A stretch of 64,000 nucleotides of DNA, from positions 2,049,501 through 2,113,500 of the forward strand of contig NZ_JAPDFL010000001.1 of assembly GCF_025949695.1 (NCBI RefSeq), in the 5' to 3' direction. The notes beneath the pieces are model-generated. The model was not told the origin of the DNA. It saw only the letters and a program-made list of their open reading frames with translations, and did no database searches. Shown here piece by piece: positions 23,097-31,893 of the stretch; positions within the stretch are counted from its first letter, which is position 1, and each line of letters begins with the position of its first letter. Made by a program: the position numbers and the translations under genes. Source of the stretch: Pararhodobacter zhoushanensis. GTDB taxonomy: Bacteria > Pseudomonadota > Alphaproteobacteria > Rhodobacterales > Rhodobacteraceae.

Positions 23097-24133
23097 AACT
23101 GCCCCGGGTCCACAGGGTCAAGCGCGGCAGCCGCGTCTATCGGTATCACCGCGTGACCCGGGCCCTTCTGCCCGACCTGCCCGAAACGCACCCGGATTTC
23201 ATCGCCGCATGGGTGGCCGAGGACTCGCAAACGCCGGCCAGATCCAAGAGCGTTATCGGAACGCTGGCCCATGCCGTCGAGGATGTCGGCCGCGCACGCA
23301 CGTTTTCCGCCCTGTCCGAGGGTTACCGCGCGATGATGCGCCGCGAGTTTGACGTCATCCGTTCGGACTATGGCACGGTCAAGATCACCACTCTACGCCC
23401 CAAGCATATCAGGGCTGATCTGGCCAAGCTGGACCCGATCAAAGGCAACAAACGGCTGCGGGCGTGGCGGCTTGTGTTCGCGAATTGCATCGAACGGGCG
23501 TGGCTCGATTCTGATCCGAGCGCTGGTATTAAAAAGATCGCAGAAAACACCACAAACCGCGCGGCATGGACCGACGAAGATGTCGCGGCCTATCGGGCGC
23601 GCTGGCCTATCGGCACCTCGGCGCGCGGGTGCTTTGAACTGCTATGGTGGACAGGCTGCCGGGACAGTGATGCGGTGAAACTGGCCTGGTCGCAGATCGG
23701 CCCTGACGGCGTGCTGACCTTCCGGCAGGAAAAGACCAAGGGTCTGGCCTATGTGCCCTGGACCGCGCCGCTCCCATCGTGGGCGGCCAGCTGGGCCGGG
23801 GACCGCGCCACCGCCATCGAGGCCGTGCGCGCCGTCGCGCCGGGCGGGTTCACGATGCTTGAAGCCCACGGCGGGCGCTCGCGATCGGCAAAGGGCCTGT
23901 CCAACCTGATCAGCGCCTCAGCCCGGGCCGCTGGCATTATCGGAAAGACAGCCCACGGCCTGCGCGTCGCGCGCCTGACGGCCATCGCGGAATCGGGTGG
24001 CCCAACCCAGGCGATCATGTCGTGGGGCGGGCACAAGACGCTCAAGGAAGCCGAGCATTACACCCTCACGGTGAACCGGAAACGTCAGGTCGTCAGGGCG
24101 GAACAAGAACAGAACGATGTAAAACAAGCGTAG
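23093..24133 (+). CDS. int: tyrosine-family phage integrase
   Basis: 346 residues from GTG (KLPRVHRVKRGSRVYRYH), which overlaps the excisionase stop (GTGA); an ATG nine codons upstream is an alternative. Catalytic residues of tyrosine recombinases are visible: Arg in 'WTGCRDSDAVKL', Lys in 'EKTKGLAYVP', H-x-x-R in 'TAHGLRVARL', then His in 'SWGGHKTLKEAEHYT' with the nucleophile Tyr. An N-terminal core-binding domain precedes them. The nearby tRNA-Arg 3' end is the probable attachment site. Confidence 0.95.
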   Translation: MKLPRVHRVKRGSRVYRYHRVTRALLPDLPETHPDFIAAWVAEDSQTPARSKSVIGTLAHAVEDVGRARTFSALSEGYRAMMRREFDVIRSDYGTVKITTLRPKHIRADLAKLDPIKGNKRLRAWRLVFANCIERAWLDSDPSAGIKKIAENTTNRAAWTDEDVAAYRARWPIGTSARGCFELLWWTGCRDSDAVKLAWSQIGPDGVLTFRQEKTKGLAYVPWTAPLPSWAASWAGDRATAIEAVRAVAPGGFTMLEAHGGRSRSAKGLSNLISASARAAGIIGKTAHGLRVARLTAIAESGGPTQAIMSWGGHKTLKEAEHYTLTVNRKRQVVRAEQEQNDVKQA

Positions 24134-24186
24134 CAGCCTGTAAAACATGAAAATAAGGCAGTATTTTCAAAAGCTTGCGGCTATAG

Positions 24187-24263
24187 TGGCGATCCCGGAA
24201 GGACTCGAACCCTCAACCACCTGATTAGAAGTCAGGTGCTCTATCCAGTTGAGCTACGGGACC
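24187..24263 (-). tRNA. tRNA-Arg (anticodon UCU), prophage attachment locus
   Basis: Cloverleaf on the minus strand: acceptor GGTCCCG pairs with CGGGATC, the anticodon arm CCTGA-CTTCTAA-TCAGG gives anticodon TCT, the T-arm has GTTCGAGTC, and CCA is encoded at 24189-24187. The 3' end faces the integrase gene, as expected when a phage inserts into a tRNA and restores it. The attachment core should be within the 3' half, but the second copy is outside the window. Confidence 0.96.
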
Positions 24264-24319
24264 GCTGGGTCTGTACATGCTTCACCCGGGCAGGGAAGGT
24301 CAAGACGTCGCGTGGCGGG

Positions 24320-25060
24320 TCACAGGGACAAGCTGTCTAAAGTCTCGGCCAGCAGGCTCAGGTTCTCGGGGTTCGAGAAGCGGTGATCGGCGCCTTTGAC
24401 CAGTGTCAGGGTCATGTCGGGGCTGTCGGCATGGGCGAAGAGGCGCAGCGCGACCTCTTGCGGCACGTCCACATCCGCCGAGCCTTGCAGCAAGCGAACC
24501 GGGAAGGGCAGCGGCAGCGGGTCGCGCAGGACCAGCTGGCTGCGGCCTTCCTCGATCAGGCGGCGGGTGATGATGTAGGGGCCGCCGTCATACTCGGACG
24601 GCAGGGCGACGTGCCCGTCGCGTTCCAGCGCGGCGCGCTGGGGGGCGTCGAAGCTGGCCCACATGCTGTCTTCGGTGAAATCGGGGGCGGCGGCGATGCC
24701 GACCAGCGCTGCGATACGTTCTGGCATCGCCTTGGCGGTGAGCAGCGAAATCCAGCCGCCCATGGAGGAGCCGACCAGCACCAGCGGCCCCGTCGCCAGC
24801 GCGGTGATCGCCGCGACCGCGTCCTGCGCCCAGTCACCGATCGCGCCGTCGAGGAAATCCTCGCTCGACTGACCGTGGCCCGAGTAATCAAACCGCAAAA
24901 AGGCGCGGCCGCGCTCTTTTGCCCAGCCCTCAAGGAATTGCGCCTTGGTGCCGGTCATGTCGGACTTGAACCCGCCGAGGAAAACCACGGTGGGGCCGGT
25001 GCCCGGCGTCAGGACATAGGCCAGGCGGCGGCCCTGCTGGGTGGTGAGGAAATCGGTCAC
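24320..25060 (-). CDS. alpha/beta hydrolase
   Basis: 246 residues. The nucleophile elbow is 'GSSMGG' (Ser near 98), the oxyanion region 'VVFLGGFKSDMTG' is at the start, the acid is in 'GSADVDVPQEVA' and the His in 'GADHRFSNPE'. The family resembles ABHD10-type palmitoyl-thioesterase/serine hydrolases with short cap. It overlaps the creatininase-family gene by 4 bases, so both are probably co-transcribed. Substrate cannot be told. Confidence 0.88.
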   Translation of the reverse strand: MTDFLTTQQGRRLAYVLTPGTGPTVVFLGGFKSDMTGTKAQFLEGWAKERGRAFLRFDYSGHGQSSEDFLDGAIGDWAQDAVAAITALATGPLVLVGSSMGGWISLLTAKAMPERIAALVGIAAAPDFTEDSMWASFDAPQRAALERDGHVALPSEYDGGPYIITRRLIEEGRSQLVLRDPLPLPFPVRLLQGSADVDVPQEVALRLFAHADSPDMTLTLVKGADHRFSNPENLSLLAETLDSLSL

Positions 25061-25866
25061 GCGAAGGGCACCCCTTGCGTGCCGTCGCCGCGCTTGTCGG
25101 CGGGGGCGGCCCAGGTGGCGGGGTCGGAGATCAGGGCGGCCAGCGCCTCGGCCCCGGCTTCGAGCATCTTCTCGCCCTTGTCGGCATTGGCGCGGGTGGG
25201 GTTGCCCGCCATGCCGTTGCCGGTGGCGGCGGTAAATGGCCGCCAGCGATAGCTTGCCTTGCCCGCCTTGAGGAACCCCGCACCGTCCATCCCGTGGGTG
25301 ATCCCGCCAAGGTTCGAGGCATCGACCAGTTCCGGCTCGCAGGCCAGCATCATCGAGGTTTCAGCTTCACCGGCATGCATCACCCCCGGCTGATCCTCGC
25401 AATATTGCGCCAGCGATTGCCCGGCTTCGGAGACATAGGTGGTGGCCACCAGGGTCGCGGGCGAGGTCGGGCTGAGTTCGTCGCAGATCTGCTGCATGGC
25501 GATCTGGTTGCCGCCGTGGCTGTTGGAGATCAGGATGTCGCGGAAGCCGTGGCGGGTGATCGCGTCGATCAGATCGCGGATCACGGCACGGAAGGTGGCG
25601 TGGCTCAGCGTCAGCGTGCCGCCGTAAGGCATGTGATGCTCGCTGAGACCCGACCAGACGACGGGGGTAACCACGACGGGGCGCTGGTCATAGGCTTTGC
25701 GCGCGGCGCGGGTGGCGATTTCATAGCCTAGCCGCGTGTCGGTCATGGTGGGCAGGTGGGGCCCGTGCTGCTCGATCGAGGCGATGGGCAGGATGACGAC
25801 AGCATTCTGCGCGGCGAGGGCGCGCAGCTCATGCGCCTTGAGCTGGGACCAGTCGACGATAGGCAT
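25057..25866 (-). CDS. creatininase-family amidohydrolase
   Basis: 269 residues from ATG with AAGGAG 10 bases upstream (MPIVDWSQLKAHELRALA). Metal-binding family motifs are visible: 'PIASIEQHGPHLPTMTDT', 'YGGTLTLSHATF', 'SNSHGGN' and 'MHAGEAETSMML'. Members hydrolyse amide rings (creatinine) or act in mycofactocin and riboflavin side pathways. No such partners are nearby, so the substrate is unknown. Two-metal enzyme, cytoplasmic. Confidence 0.9.
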   Translation of the reverse strand: MPIVDWSQLKAHELRALAAQNAVVILPIASIEQHGPHLPTMTDTRLGYEIATRAARKAYDQRPVVVTPVVWSGLSEHHMPYGGTLTLSHATFRAVIRDLIDAITRHGFRDILISNSHGGNQIAMQQICDELSPTSPATLVATTYVSEAGQSLAQYCEDQPGVMHAGEAETSMMLACEPELVDASNLGGITHGMDGAGFLKAGKASYRWRPFTAATGNGMAGNPTRANADKGEKMLEAGAEALAALISDPATWAAPADKRGDGTQGVPFA

Positions 25867-25923
25867 GGGCGGGCACTCCTTTTGCCGGGCATTCTGCACG
25901 GGCGCGGGGCAGGTGCAAGCGGC

Positions 25924-26592
25924 TCAACCGGTGCTTTGCGCCAGCACCCGGCTGATGGTGGTCAGCGGCTGGCCCGATTGTGCGCGCCAGGTGTTGAAGG
26001 CGGTCTGCACGGCGGCATGGGCCTTTTTCGAGCTGGGTTCCTTGTCGATCACCCCCTCGGCCACCAGCCGGGCGACCACGTCCTGCGACAGGATATAGCT
26101 GTCCTTGCCCATCTGCCGCAGCATGTAGGGGCCGGTATTGCCGCCCAGCCGCGCGCCCTCGGACTTGAGCCACTGCACCAGACCGGCGAAATCCTCATCC
26201 GGCCAGTCGGCGATGAGGCGGCCAAAACTGCCGTGGCTGTCGCGCACCCGGCGGATCATCGCGGCGTTGTCGAGGATCGCGCGCAGTTTGGGCGGCGAGC
26301 GGATGACGCGCGTGTCTTCGCACAGGTCATAGAACCAGTCGTCGGGCTGAAAGGTGATCGCGCCGATGTCGAAGCCGAGGAAGGCCTCTTGGATACCCGG
26401 CCATTTATTCTCGACCACCTTCCAGCTGATCCCGGCCTGCAGGATGCCGCGCGCCATTTGCGCCAGCCAGCGATCGTCAGGGATCGCGGCCAGCTGGTCG
26501 GGGGACAGCGGGGTGGGGATCGCTGCCATAACGGCCTCGACGCCGCCCTTGCGGGCGGCGGCTATCGTCAGGATCTCGTCAAAGCTGCGCAT
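25924..26592 (-). CDS. DNA-3-methyladenine glycosylase I-like protein
   Basis: 222 residues starting MRSFDEILTIAAARKGG. 'ILQAGISWKVVENKWPGIQEAF' and 'NAAMIRRVRDSHGSFG' match the HhH-fold 3-methyladenine glycosylase I (Tag) family core, and 'LRQMGKDSYILSQDVVARL' plus 'RVLAQSTG' complete it. It would excise alkylated adenines from DNA. Zn-binding Cys/His residues of E. coli Tag are not evident, so it belongs to a divergent branch. Start chosen where the family pattern begins. Confidence 0.82.
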   Translation of the reverse strand: MRSFDEILTIAAARKGGVEAVMAAIPTPLSPDQLAAIPDDRWLAQMARGILQAGISWKVVENKWPGIQEAFLGFDIGAITFQPDDWFYDLCEDTRVIRSPPKLRAILDNAAMIRRVRDSHGSFGRLIADWPDEDFAGLVQWLKSEGARLGGNTGPYMLRQMGKDSYILSQDVVARLVAEGVIDKEPSSKKAHAAVQTAFNTWRAQSGQPLTTISRVLAQSTG

Positions 26593-26647
26593 CGCACCAC
26601 CCCCGTTTGCGGCGATTCTGCGGGGTGAGGCGGCGCAAGGCAAGTCC

Positions 26648-27199
26648 TTAGCCGAGGCGGTCCAGAACCGCGTCTGTCGGCTCGACGGTGGCGTAGCTGG
26701 TCAGCCCGGCCATCATTGTCGCGTGGACCTGTGCGGCGGGCACCGTAACGCCGCCGTGGCTGAGCGCGCGCGTGGCGCAGGCGTCGTCGGCGACGAGGCA
26801 GGTATAGCCCAGATCGCCCGCCGCGCGGGTGGTGGCGTCAATGCACATGTGGCTCATCGCCCCGGCGATCACCAGCCGCTCGATGCCCAGAGCGTCCAGC
26901 GCGGCCTTCAGCCCGGTCTCGCGAAAACTGTTGGGGAAGGCTTTGACGATCAGCGTCTCGCCGTCCTGCGGGGCAAGCGAGGGATGGATTTCGGCGCCCT
27001 CGGTCCCGGCCTCGAAAAAGGGCGCGGGGCTGCGCGCCATGATGTGCTGGACGTGCAGCACCGGCCAGCCCTGCGCGCGGAAATGCGCGACCAGTTTGGC
27101 GGCTTGGGTTGCGGCGGCGTCGGTTCCTTCCAGCGCCATGCGGCCCCCGGGGAAATAGTCGCGCTGCATGTCGACGATGAGAAGGGCGGTTTCGGGCAT
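26648..27199 (-). CDS. isochorismatase-like cysteine hydrolase
   Basis: 183 residues. 'ALLIVDMQRDYFPGGRMAL' with the catalytic Asp, Lys in 'VIKVK'-equivalent 'TLIVKAFPNSF', and the nucleophile Cys in 'MSHMCIDATTRAAGD' form the D-K-C triad of the isochorismatase/nicotinamidase family. The neighbouring divergent GlxA-type regulator (75 bases away) probably controls it, as is common for this pair. Substrate unknown (amide or ester). Confidence 0.9.
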   Translation of the reverse strand: MPETALLIVDMQRDYFPGGRMALEGTDAAATQAAKLVAHFRAQGWPVLHVQHIMARSPAPFFEAGTEGAEIHPSLAPQDGETLIVKAFPNSFRETGLKAALDALGIERLVIAGAMSHMCIDATTRAAGDLGYTCLVADDACATRALSHGGVTVPAAQVHATMMAGLTSYATVEPTDAVLDRLG

Positions 27200-27274
27200 G
27201 GGAACTCCTGTGGTTGTTGCACGCAGCTTGCACCGTGCGGCGTGCGCGTGCTACTGGCGGAACGGACATAAACC

Positions 27275-28195
27275 ATGCCGAACCCGCCAAACCGCACCCT
27301 TGCCCTGATCGCCTATCCCGGCGCCTCGCGCGCCGCGCTTGAGGGGTTGGACGAAATGCTGACCTATGCGGGCAGGCTCTGCGTGCAGCGCGGCTTGCCG
27401 GTGATCACGGCCAGCCGCGTCGGCCCCGATCTGCCCCAGCAGCGCTTTGACGCGGTGGTCGTGCCGCCTGCGTTCGGCTCGCTCGACTATCTCAGTCCTG
27501 ATCCGGCGCTTGCCGACTGGATCGCCGGGCAGCGCGGGCAGGGCGCGCTGATCGCTTCGGCCTGCGCCGGGGCGTTCTATCTGGGTGCGGCGGGACTGCT
27601 GGACGGGCGGCGCGCGACGACGCATTGGGCGCTGGCCGACCGGCTGGCGGCGCGCTTTCCGGCGGCCCGGATCGAGCCCGAGCGGGTCACGCTGACCGAC
27701 GGGCCGGTGCTGACGGCGGGCGGGCTCTTCTCGTGGATCGATCTGGGGCACGAGCTGATCGCGCGGCTGGCGGGCAGTGCGGTCATGCGCGAGGTCGGGC
27801 GCTTTTTCGTGCTCGACACCGGGCGGCGCGATCAGCGGCTCTATCGCCCCGGCCCGCAGGGGCGCGCGCATGCCGATGCCGCCGTGCACCGCGCGCAAGA
27901 GGCGATGCAGGCCGATCCGGCGCGGGGCTGGCGCATTGCCGATCTGGCGCGGCTGGCGGCGCTGTCCGAGCGCAGCCTGCACCGCCGCTTTGCCGCCGCC
28001 ACCGGCCAGTCGCCGCTCGATTACCTTGCCGCGCTGCGCATCGCGGTGGCGCAGGATCTGCTGGCCGATACCAGCGCGCCCATCGACGCCGTTGCCGCCA
28101 GCGCCGGTTACGCCAATACCGACGCCTTTCGCCGCGCTTTCCTGCGGCAGACCGGGCAGGTGCCCTCGGCTTACCGGCGTCACCTGCGGCGTTGA
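27275..28195 (+). CDS. GlxA-type AraC-family transcriptional regulator
   Basis: 306 residues. The N-terminal half has a DJ-1/PfpI-like domain with 'LIASACAGAFYLGAAGLLDGRRATTHW', and the C-terminal 95 residues a double AraC helix-turn-helix ('RIADLARLAALSERSLHRRF', 'VAASAGYANTDAFRRAFLRQTGQVPSAYR'). GlxA-type regulators usually control adjacent small-molecule hydrolases; the divergent isochorismatase-like gene is the obvious target. Confidence 0.92.
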   Translation: MPNPPNRTLALIAYPGASRAALEGLDEMLTYAGRLCVQRGLPVITASRVGPDLPQQRFDAVVVPPAFGSLDYLSPDPALADWIAGQRGQGALIASACAGAFYLGAAGLLDGRRATTHWALADRLAARFPAARIEPERVTLTDGPVLTAGGLFSWIDLGHELIARLAGSAVMREVGRFFVLDTGRRDQRLYRPGPQGRAHADAAVHRAQEAMQADPARGWRIADLARLAALSERSLHRRFAAATGQSPLDYLAALRIAVAQDLLADTSAPIDAVAASAGYANTDAFRRAFLRQTGQVPSAYRRHLRR

Positions 28196-28280
28196 CAATG
28201 CCCGCCGGGCGGCGCAGAAACCGCCGACATAACCCGCAACCGGGCGCTCCGTGGGCGCCAAAATGACGAGGAACCGGCCG

Positions 28281-30227
28281 ATGAGCCAGATTTCCCTGAC
28301 CTTTCCCGATGGCAATGTGCGCGCGTATGCGGCAGGCGTGACGCCCGCCGAGGTGGCGCAATCCATTGCGCCGTCGCTGGCCAAGGCCGCGATTTCCGCG
28401 CAGGTGAACGGCGTTCACTGGGATCTGCAATGGCCCATCACGGCCGATGCGAATTTCTCGATCAACACGCTGAAAGACGACGCCCCGGCGCTGGAACTGA
28501 TCCGGCACGATCTGGCGCATATCATGGCGCGCGCCGTGCAAGAGCTGTGGCCGGACACCAAAGTGACCATCGGCCCGGTGCGCGATTACGGCTGGTTCTA
28601 TGATTTTGACCGCGCCGAGCCCTTCACGCCCGACGATCTGGGCGCGATCGAAGCGGTGATGAAGAAGATCATCAACGCCCGTGATCCGGTCCGCACCGAG
28701 GTCTGGTCGCGCGCGGACGCCATCAAGTTCTATGAGGACGCCGGTGAGCCCTACAAGATCGAGCTGATCAACCGCATTCCGGCGGATCAGGATCTGCGCA
28801 TGTACTGGCACGGCGAGTGGCAGGATCTGTGCCGCGGCCCGCATTTGCAGAACACGGGTCAGGTGCCCGCCGATGCCTTCAAGCTGACGCATGTCGCCGG
28901 GGCCTATTGGCTGGGCGACAGCACGCGGCCGATGTTGCAGCGCATCTATGGCGTGGCGTTCCGCAAGCGTGATGACCTGAAAGCGCACATGACCATGCTG
29001 GAAGAGGCCGCCAAGCGCGACCACCGCAAGCTGGGCAAAGAGATGGACCTGTTCCACATGCAGGAAGAGGCCCCCGGTCAGGTGTTCTGGCACCCGAACG
29101 GCTGGACGATCTATGCCGCGCTGCAAGACTACATGCGCCGCAAGCAGCGGGCGAATGGCTATGTCGAGGTGAACACGCCGCAGGTGGTGAACCGCAAGCT
29201 GTGGGAAGCCTCAGGCCACTGGGAAAACTACCGCGAGAACATGTTCATCGTCGAGGTTGACGAGGAAGGCGCGCGCGAGAAGGTGGTCAACGCGCTCAAG
29301 CCGATGAACTGCCCGTGCCACGTGCAGATCTTCAACCACGGTCTGAAATCCTACCGCGACCTGCCGCTGCGCATGGCCGAGTTCGGCTCGTGCGCGCGGT
29401 ATGAGCCCTCGGGCGCGCTGCATGGCATCATGCGGGTGCGCGGCTTCACGCAGGATGATGGCCACATCTTCTGCACCGAAGAGCAGATCGAAAGCGAGGC
29501 GCGCGATTTCATAGAGTTCCTGTCGGGCGTCTATGCCGATCTGGGCTTTACCAAGTGGCGCATCAAGCTGTCGACGCGCCCCGAAAAGCGCATCGGCACC
29601 GAAGAAAGCTGGGACTTCGCCGAGGGCGCGCTGGCTGGCGCCGTGACGGCGGCGGGGCATACCTATGAGATCTTCGAGGGTGAAGGCGCCTTCTATGGTC
29701 CCAAGCTGGAGTTCGTGCTGACCGACGCCATCGGCCGCGACTGGCAATGCGGCACGCTGCAGGTTGACCCCAACCTGCCCGAGCGGCTGGACGCGGAATA
29801 TGTCGGCCCCGACGGCGGCAAGCATCGCCCGATCATGCTGCACCGGGCCACGCTGGGCTCGTTCGAGCGCTTCATCGGCATCCTGATCGAGGATCACGCC
29901 GGCAAGCTCCCGCTGTGGCTGGCCCCGCAGCAGGTGGTTGTCGCGTCGATCGTGTCGGATGCGGATGACTATGTGCACGAGGTCGTGGCCGCCCTGACCA
30001 AGGCGGGCTTGCGCGCCGAGGCGGATATCCGCAACGAGAAGATCAACTACAAGGTCCGCGAGCATTCGCTGGCCAAGGTGCCCGTGATCCTGGCGCTGGG
30101 CGCGCGCGAAGTGGCCGAGCGTACGGTCTCGGTGCGCCGTCTGGGCGACACGCGCACCGCGTCGATGGGGCTTGACGACCTGGTGGCCGAACTGGCCGCC
30201 GAGGCCACGCCGCCCGATCTGGCCTGA
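28281..30227 (+). CDS. thrS: threonyl-tRNA synthetase
   Basis: 648 residues from ATG with GAGGAA upstream ([17 protein letters not shown]); E. coli ThrRS has 642. Order: TGS domain (1-60), editing/SAD domain with '[14 protein letters not shown]', then the class II catalytic core. Zinc ligands of the active site are in '[12 protein letters not shown]', and motif 2 is '[21 protein letters not shown]'. The C-terminal anticodon-binding domain follows ('PQQVVVASI' onward). It charges tRNA-Thr. Monocistronic with its own terminator. Confidence 0.97.
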   Translation: MSQISLTFPDGNVRAYAAGVTPAEVAQSIAPSLAKAAISAQVNGVHWDLQWPITADANFSINTLKDDAPALELIRHDLAHIMARAVQELWPDTKVTIGPVRDYGWFYDFDRAEPFTPDDLGAIEAVMKKIINARDPVRTEVWSRADAIKFYEDAGEPYKIELINRIPADQDLRMYWHGEWQDLCRGPHLQNTGQVPADAFKLTHVAGAYWLGDSTRPMLQRIYGVAFRKRDDLKAHMTMLEEAAKRDHRKLGKEMDLFHMQEEAPGQVFWHPNGWTIYAALQDYMRRKQRANGYVEVNTPQVVNRKLWEASGHWENYRENMFIVEVDEEGAREKVVNALKPMNCPCHVQIFNHGLKSYRDLPLRMAEFGSCARYEPSGALHGIMRVRGFTQDDGHIFCTEEQIESEARDFIEFLSGVYADLGFTKWRIKLSTRPEKRIGTEESWDFAEGALAGAVTAAGHTYEIFEGEGAFYGPKLEFVLTDAIGRDWQCGTLQVDPNLPERLDAEYVGPDGGKHRPIMLHRATLGSFERFIGILIEDHAGKLPLWLAPQQVVVASIVSDADDYVHEVVAALTKAGLRAEADIRNEKINYKVREHSLAKVPVILALGAREVAERTVSVRRLGDTRTASMGLDDLVAELAAEATPPDLA

Positions 30228-30239
30228 TCGCTGAATGAC

Positions 30240-30267
30240 AAAACCCCGCCTTTCGAGGCGGGGTTTT
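30240..30267. terminator. bidirectional terminator between thrS and the lipoprotein gene
   Basis: A 12-bp perfect stem (AAAACCCCGCCT / AGGCGGGGTTTT) with a TTCG tetraloop. The stem ends in A-run and T-run, so it works in both directions: for thrS on the plus strand and for the convergent lipoprotein gene on the minus strand. Confidence 0.92.
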
Positions 30268-30275
30268 CGTTTGGA

Positions 30276-30756
30276 TCAGTCGATGCAGAGCGTCTCGCGC
30301 CGACCGGGAGCGGTGAACACCTCCTGACAGCCAAAGAGCGGCGTAAACGGCGCGCAGGTGCCCGAGCGCGCCAGACACAGCCCCTCGCAATCGCTGGCCG
30401 CATCGCAGCGCTGGCCTGCATCGCGCGTGGTGTGGAGGCAGGCATAAAGCCCCCGCGGCGCGGTGTCAGACTGCCCCCATCGCGCAGACAGGCAGCGCGT
30501 TGCTGGGCGAGCATCGGGGGATCGGGCGGCGGCGCGGGCGCGGGGGTGTCGGCTGGCCGGGGGCGGTGACCGGCTCGGGGGGCAGATCTGCGCTTTGGCC
30601 TGCCGGGGGCAGGGTGGTTTCGGTGATCGCCGGTGCCAGTGCCAGTGCCTGTGCCTGTGGCGGTGCCTGTGCGGGAACAGGGGCTGCGGCGGGGGCCATC
30701 TGACAGGCCGCCACCAGCAGCGCTGTCACCAGTATCAGGGCGTTGCGCAGGGCCAT
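30276..30756 (-). pseudogene. lipoprotein with Cys-rich C-terminal domain, two frameshifts
   Basis: The first frame gives a lipoprotein signal (MALRNALILVTALLVAAC, lipobox VAAC) and a Pro/Ala linker. A second frame reads 'MLAQQRAACLRDGGSLTPRRG', and a third continues 'LYACLHTTRDAGQRCD', 'CEGLCLARSGTCAPFTPLFGC' in parts and ends 'RRETLCID'. One extra G in the run at 30516-30520 and one extra C in 30450-30454 (plus-strand letters) would join all three. The Cys-rich C-terminal domain matches a family known to me from rhodobacterial secreted proteins; its function is unknown. Confidence 0.68.
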
Positions 30757-30757
30757 C

Positions 30758-31801
30758 TTAATACGGCATCGGATGCGCGCGGTGGATCGCGTCAAGCCGG
30801 GTCACCAGCTCGGCATCCAGCGCCATGTACAGGGCCGGAAGCTGCTGCTCGAGCTGCGCGGTCGTCGTTGCCCCAAGGATCGGCAGCACCGGAAAGGGCC
30901 GGGTCCTGAACCACGCCAGCGCCATCTGCACCGGGTCCACGCCCCAGTCGCGCGCCGCGCCCAGATAGGCGGCGACGGCGTCGAACACGCGCGGGGTGAT
31001 CCGCCCGCCCAGATCCGGCGTGGCCGACCGGCGCGACGAGTCCGGCGTCACGCCCCCGGCGTATTTCCCGGTCAACAGACCCGCCGCGAGGGGCGAGAAG
31101 GCCAGCATCGGAACCTGCTCCATCGCCAAAGCCTCGGCCATGTCGGTATCGGCCAGACGGCACAGCAGGGAATATTCGTTCTGGATTGAGGCGACGCGGG
31201 GCAGGCCTGTCTCCTGTGCGATGCGCAGCCATTGCGCCAGACCCCAGGCGCTTTCGTTCGACAACGCGATCTGGCCGATCTTGCCCTCGGCGATCAGCGC
31301 CGCGGCCTCGGTCAGCACCTCGGTCATGTGCGCGCGCACGACGGCGGCGTCATGGCCGGGCCTGAAGCCCCAGTTGCGGCGGAAATGATACGAGCCCCGG
31401 TTGGGCCAGTGCAGCTGATAGAGGTCGATATGGTCGGTCCTGAGGCGGCTCAGCGAGGCCTCGACGCCCGCGCGCAGCCGCGCCGCGTCGATCAGGGGCG
31501 CGCCGCCGGGGATCACCGCGCTGCCCTCGCCGGTGACCTTGGTCGCCAGGATCAGGCGGTCGCGGCCCCCGTGCCGGGCGATCCAGTCGCCGATGACCGT
31601 CTCGGTGCCGCCCAGCGTTTCGGGCTGCACGGGATTGGTCGGATACATCTCGGCGGTGTCGAGGAAATTCAGCCCGTGCTCGAGCGCAAGATCAATCTGG
31701 CGATGCGCGTCCGGGGGTGCGGTCTGGCGGCCCCAGGTCATGGTGCCAAGGCAGAATTCGGGAATTTCGGGGCCGTTTGGGCCGAGGGTATGGGTGCTCA
31801 T
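30758..31801 (-). CDS. aldo/keto reductase
   Basis: 347 residues from ATG preceded by CAGGAGA (MSTHTLGPNGPEIPEFCLGT). The catalytic tetrad of the family is visible: Asp and Tyr in 'NFLDTAEMYPTNP', Lys in 'LILATKVTGEG' and His in 'LYQLHWPNRG'. The NADPH site is in 'IGQIALSNESAWGLAQ' and the late 'LGATTTAQLEQQL'. Resembles E. coli Tas/YghZ-type enzymes that reduce aldehydes or ketones. The frame extends far upstream only as shadow of the imuA-like gene. Confidence 0.92.
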   Translation of the reverse strand: MSTHTLGPNGPEIPEFCLGTMTWGRQTAPPDAHRQIDLALEHGLNFLDTAEMYPTNPVQPETLGGTETVIGDWIARHGGRDRLILATKVTGEGSAVIPGGAPLIDAARLRAGVEASLSRLRTDHIDLYQLHWPNRGSYHFRRNWGFRPGHDAAVVRAHMTEVLTEAAALIAEGKIGQIALSNESAWGLAQWLRIAQETGLPRVASIQNEYSLLCRLADTDMAEALAMEQVPMLAFSPLAAGLLTGKYAGGVTPDSSRRSATPDLGGRITPRVFDAVAAYLGAARDWGVDPVQMALAWFRTRPFPVLPILGATTTAQLEQQLPALYMALDAELVTRLDAIHRAHPMPY

Positions 31802-31862
31802 GCGGTCTCCTGTTGCCCTGAACGTAACCTGTCGGGGGGAAAGGCAAGCGGAGCGGGATTGA

Positions 31863-31877
31863 GAACAAAAAGAGAAC
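31863..31877. promoter_or_regulatory. LexA (SOS) box, GAAC-N7-GAAC
   Basis: GAAC at 31863-31866 and 31874-31877, separated by exactly 7 bases. On the other strand this is GTTC-N7-GTTC, the LexA operator of alphaproteobacteria. It lies 17 bases before the imuA-like start and would repress it until DNA damage. Confidence 0.85.
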
Positions 31878-31893
31878 ATGCTAGGGTGCGGGG

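Larger units (their letters stand above)
1..24186. mobile_element. HK97-type prophage, right part (left end outside window)
   Basis: A near-continuous block of phage genes runs from the window edge to the 3' end of tRNA-Arg. It has head and packaging genes on the minus strand (1-9401), replication genes on the minus strand (9574-16678), a divergent repressor switch (about 16690-16790) and a plus-strand early operon ending in an integrase (24133). The integrase stops 53 bases before the encoded CCA of a tRNA gene, the usual layout of tRNA-targeting tyrosine integrases. Tail, lysis and host-range genes and the other attachment site must lie to the left of base 1. Integrase, repressor and excisionase genes argue against a gene transfer agent. 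Confidence 0.93.
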
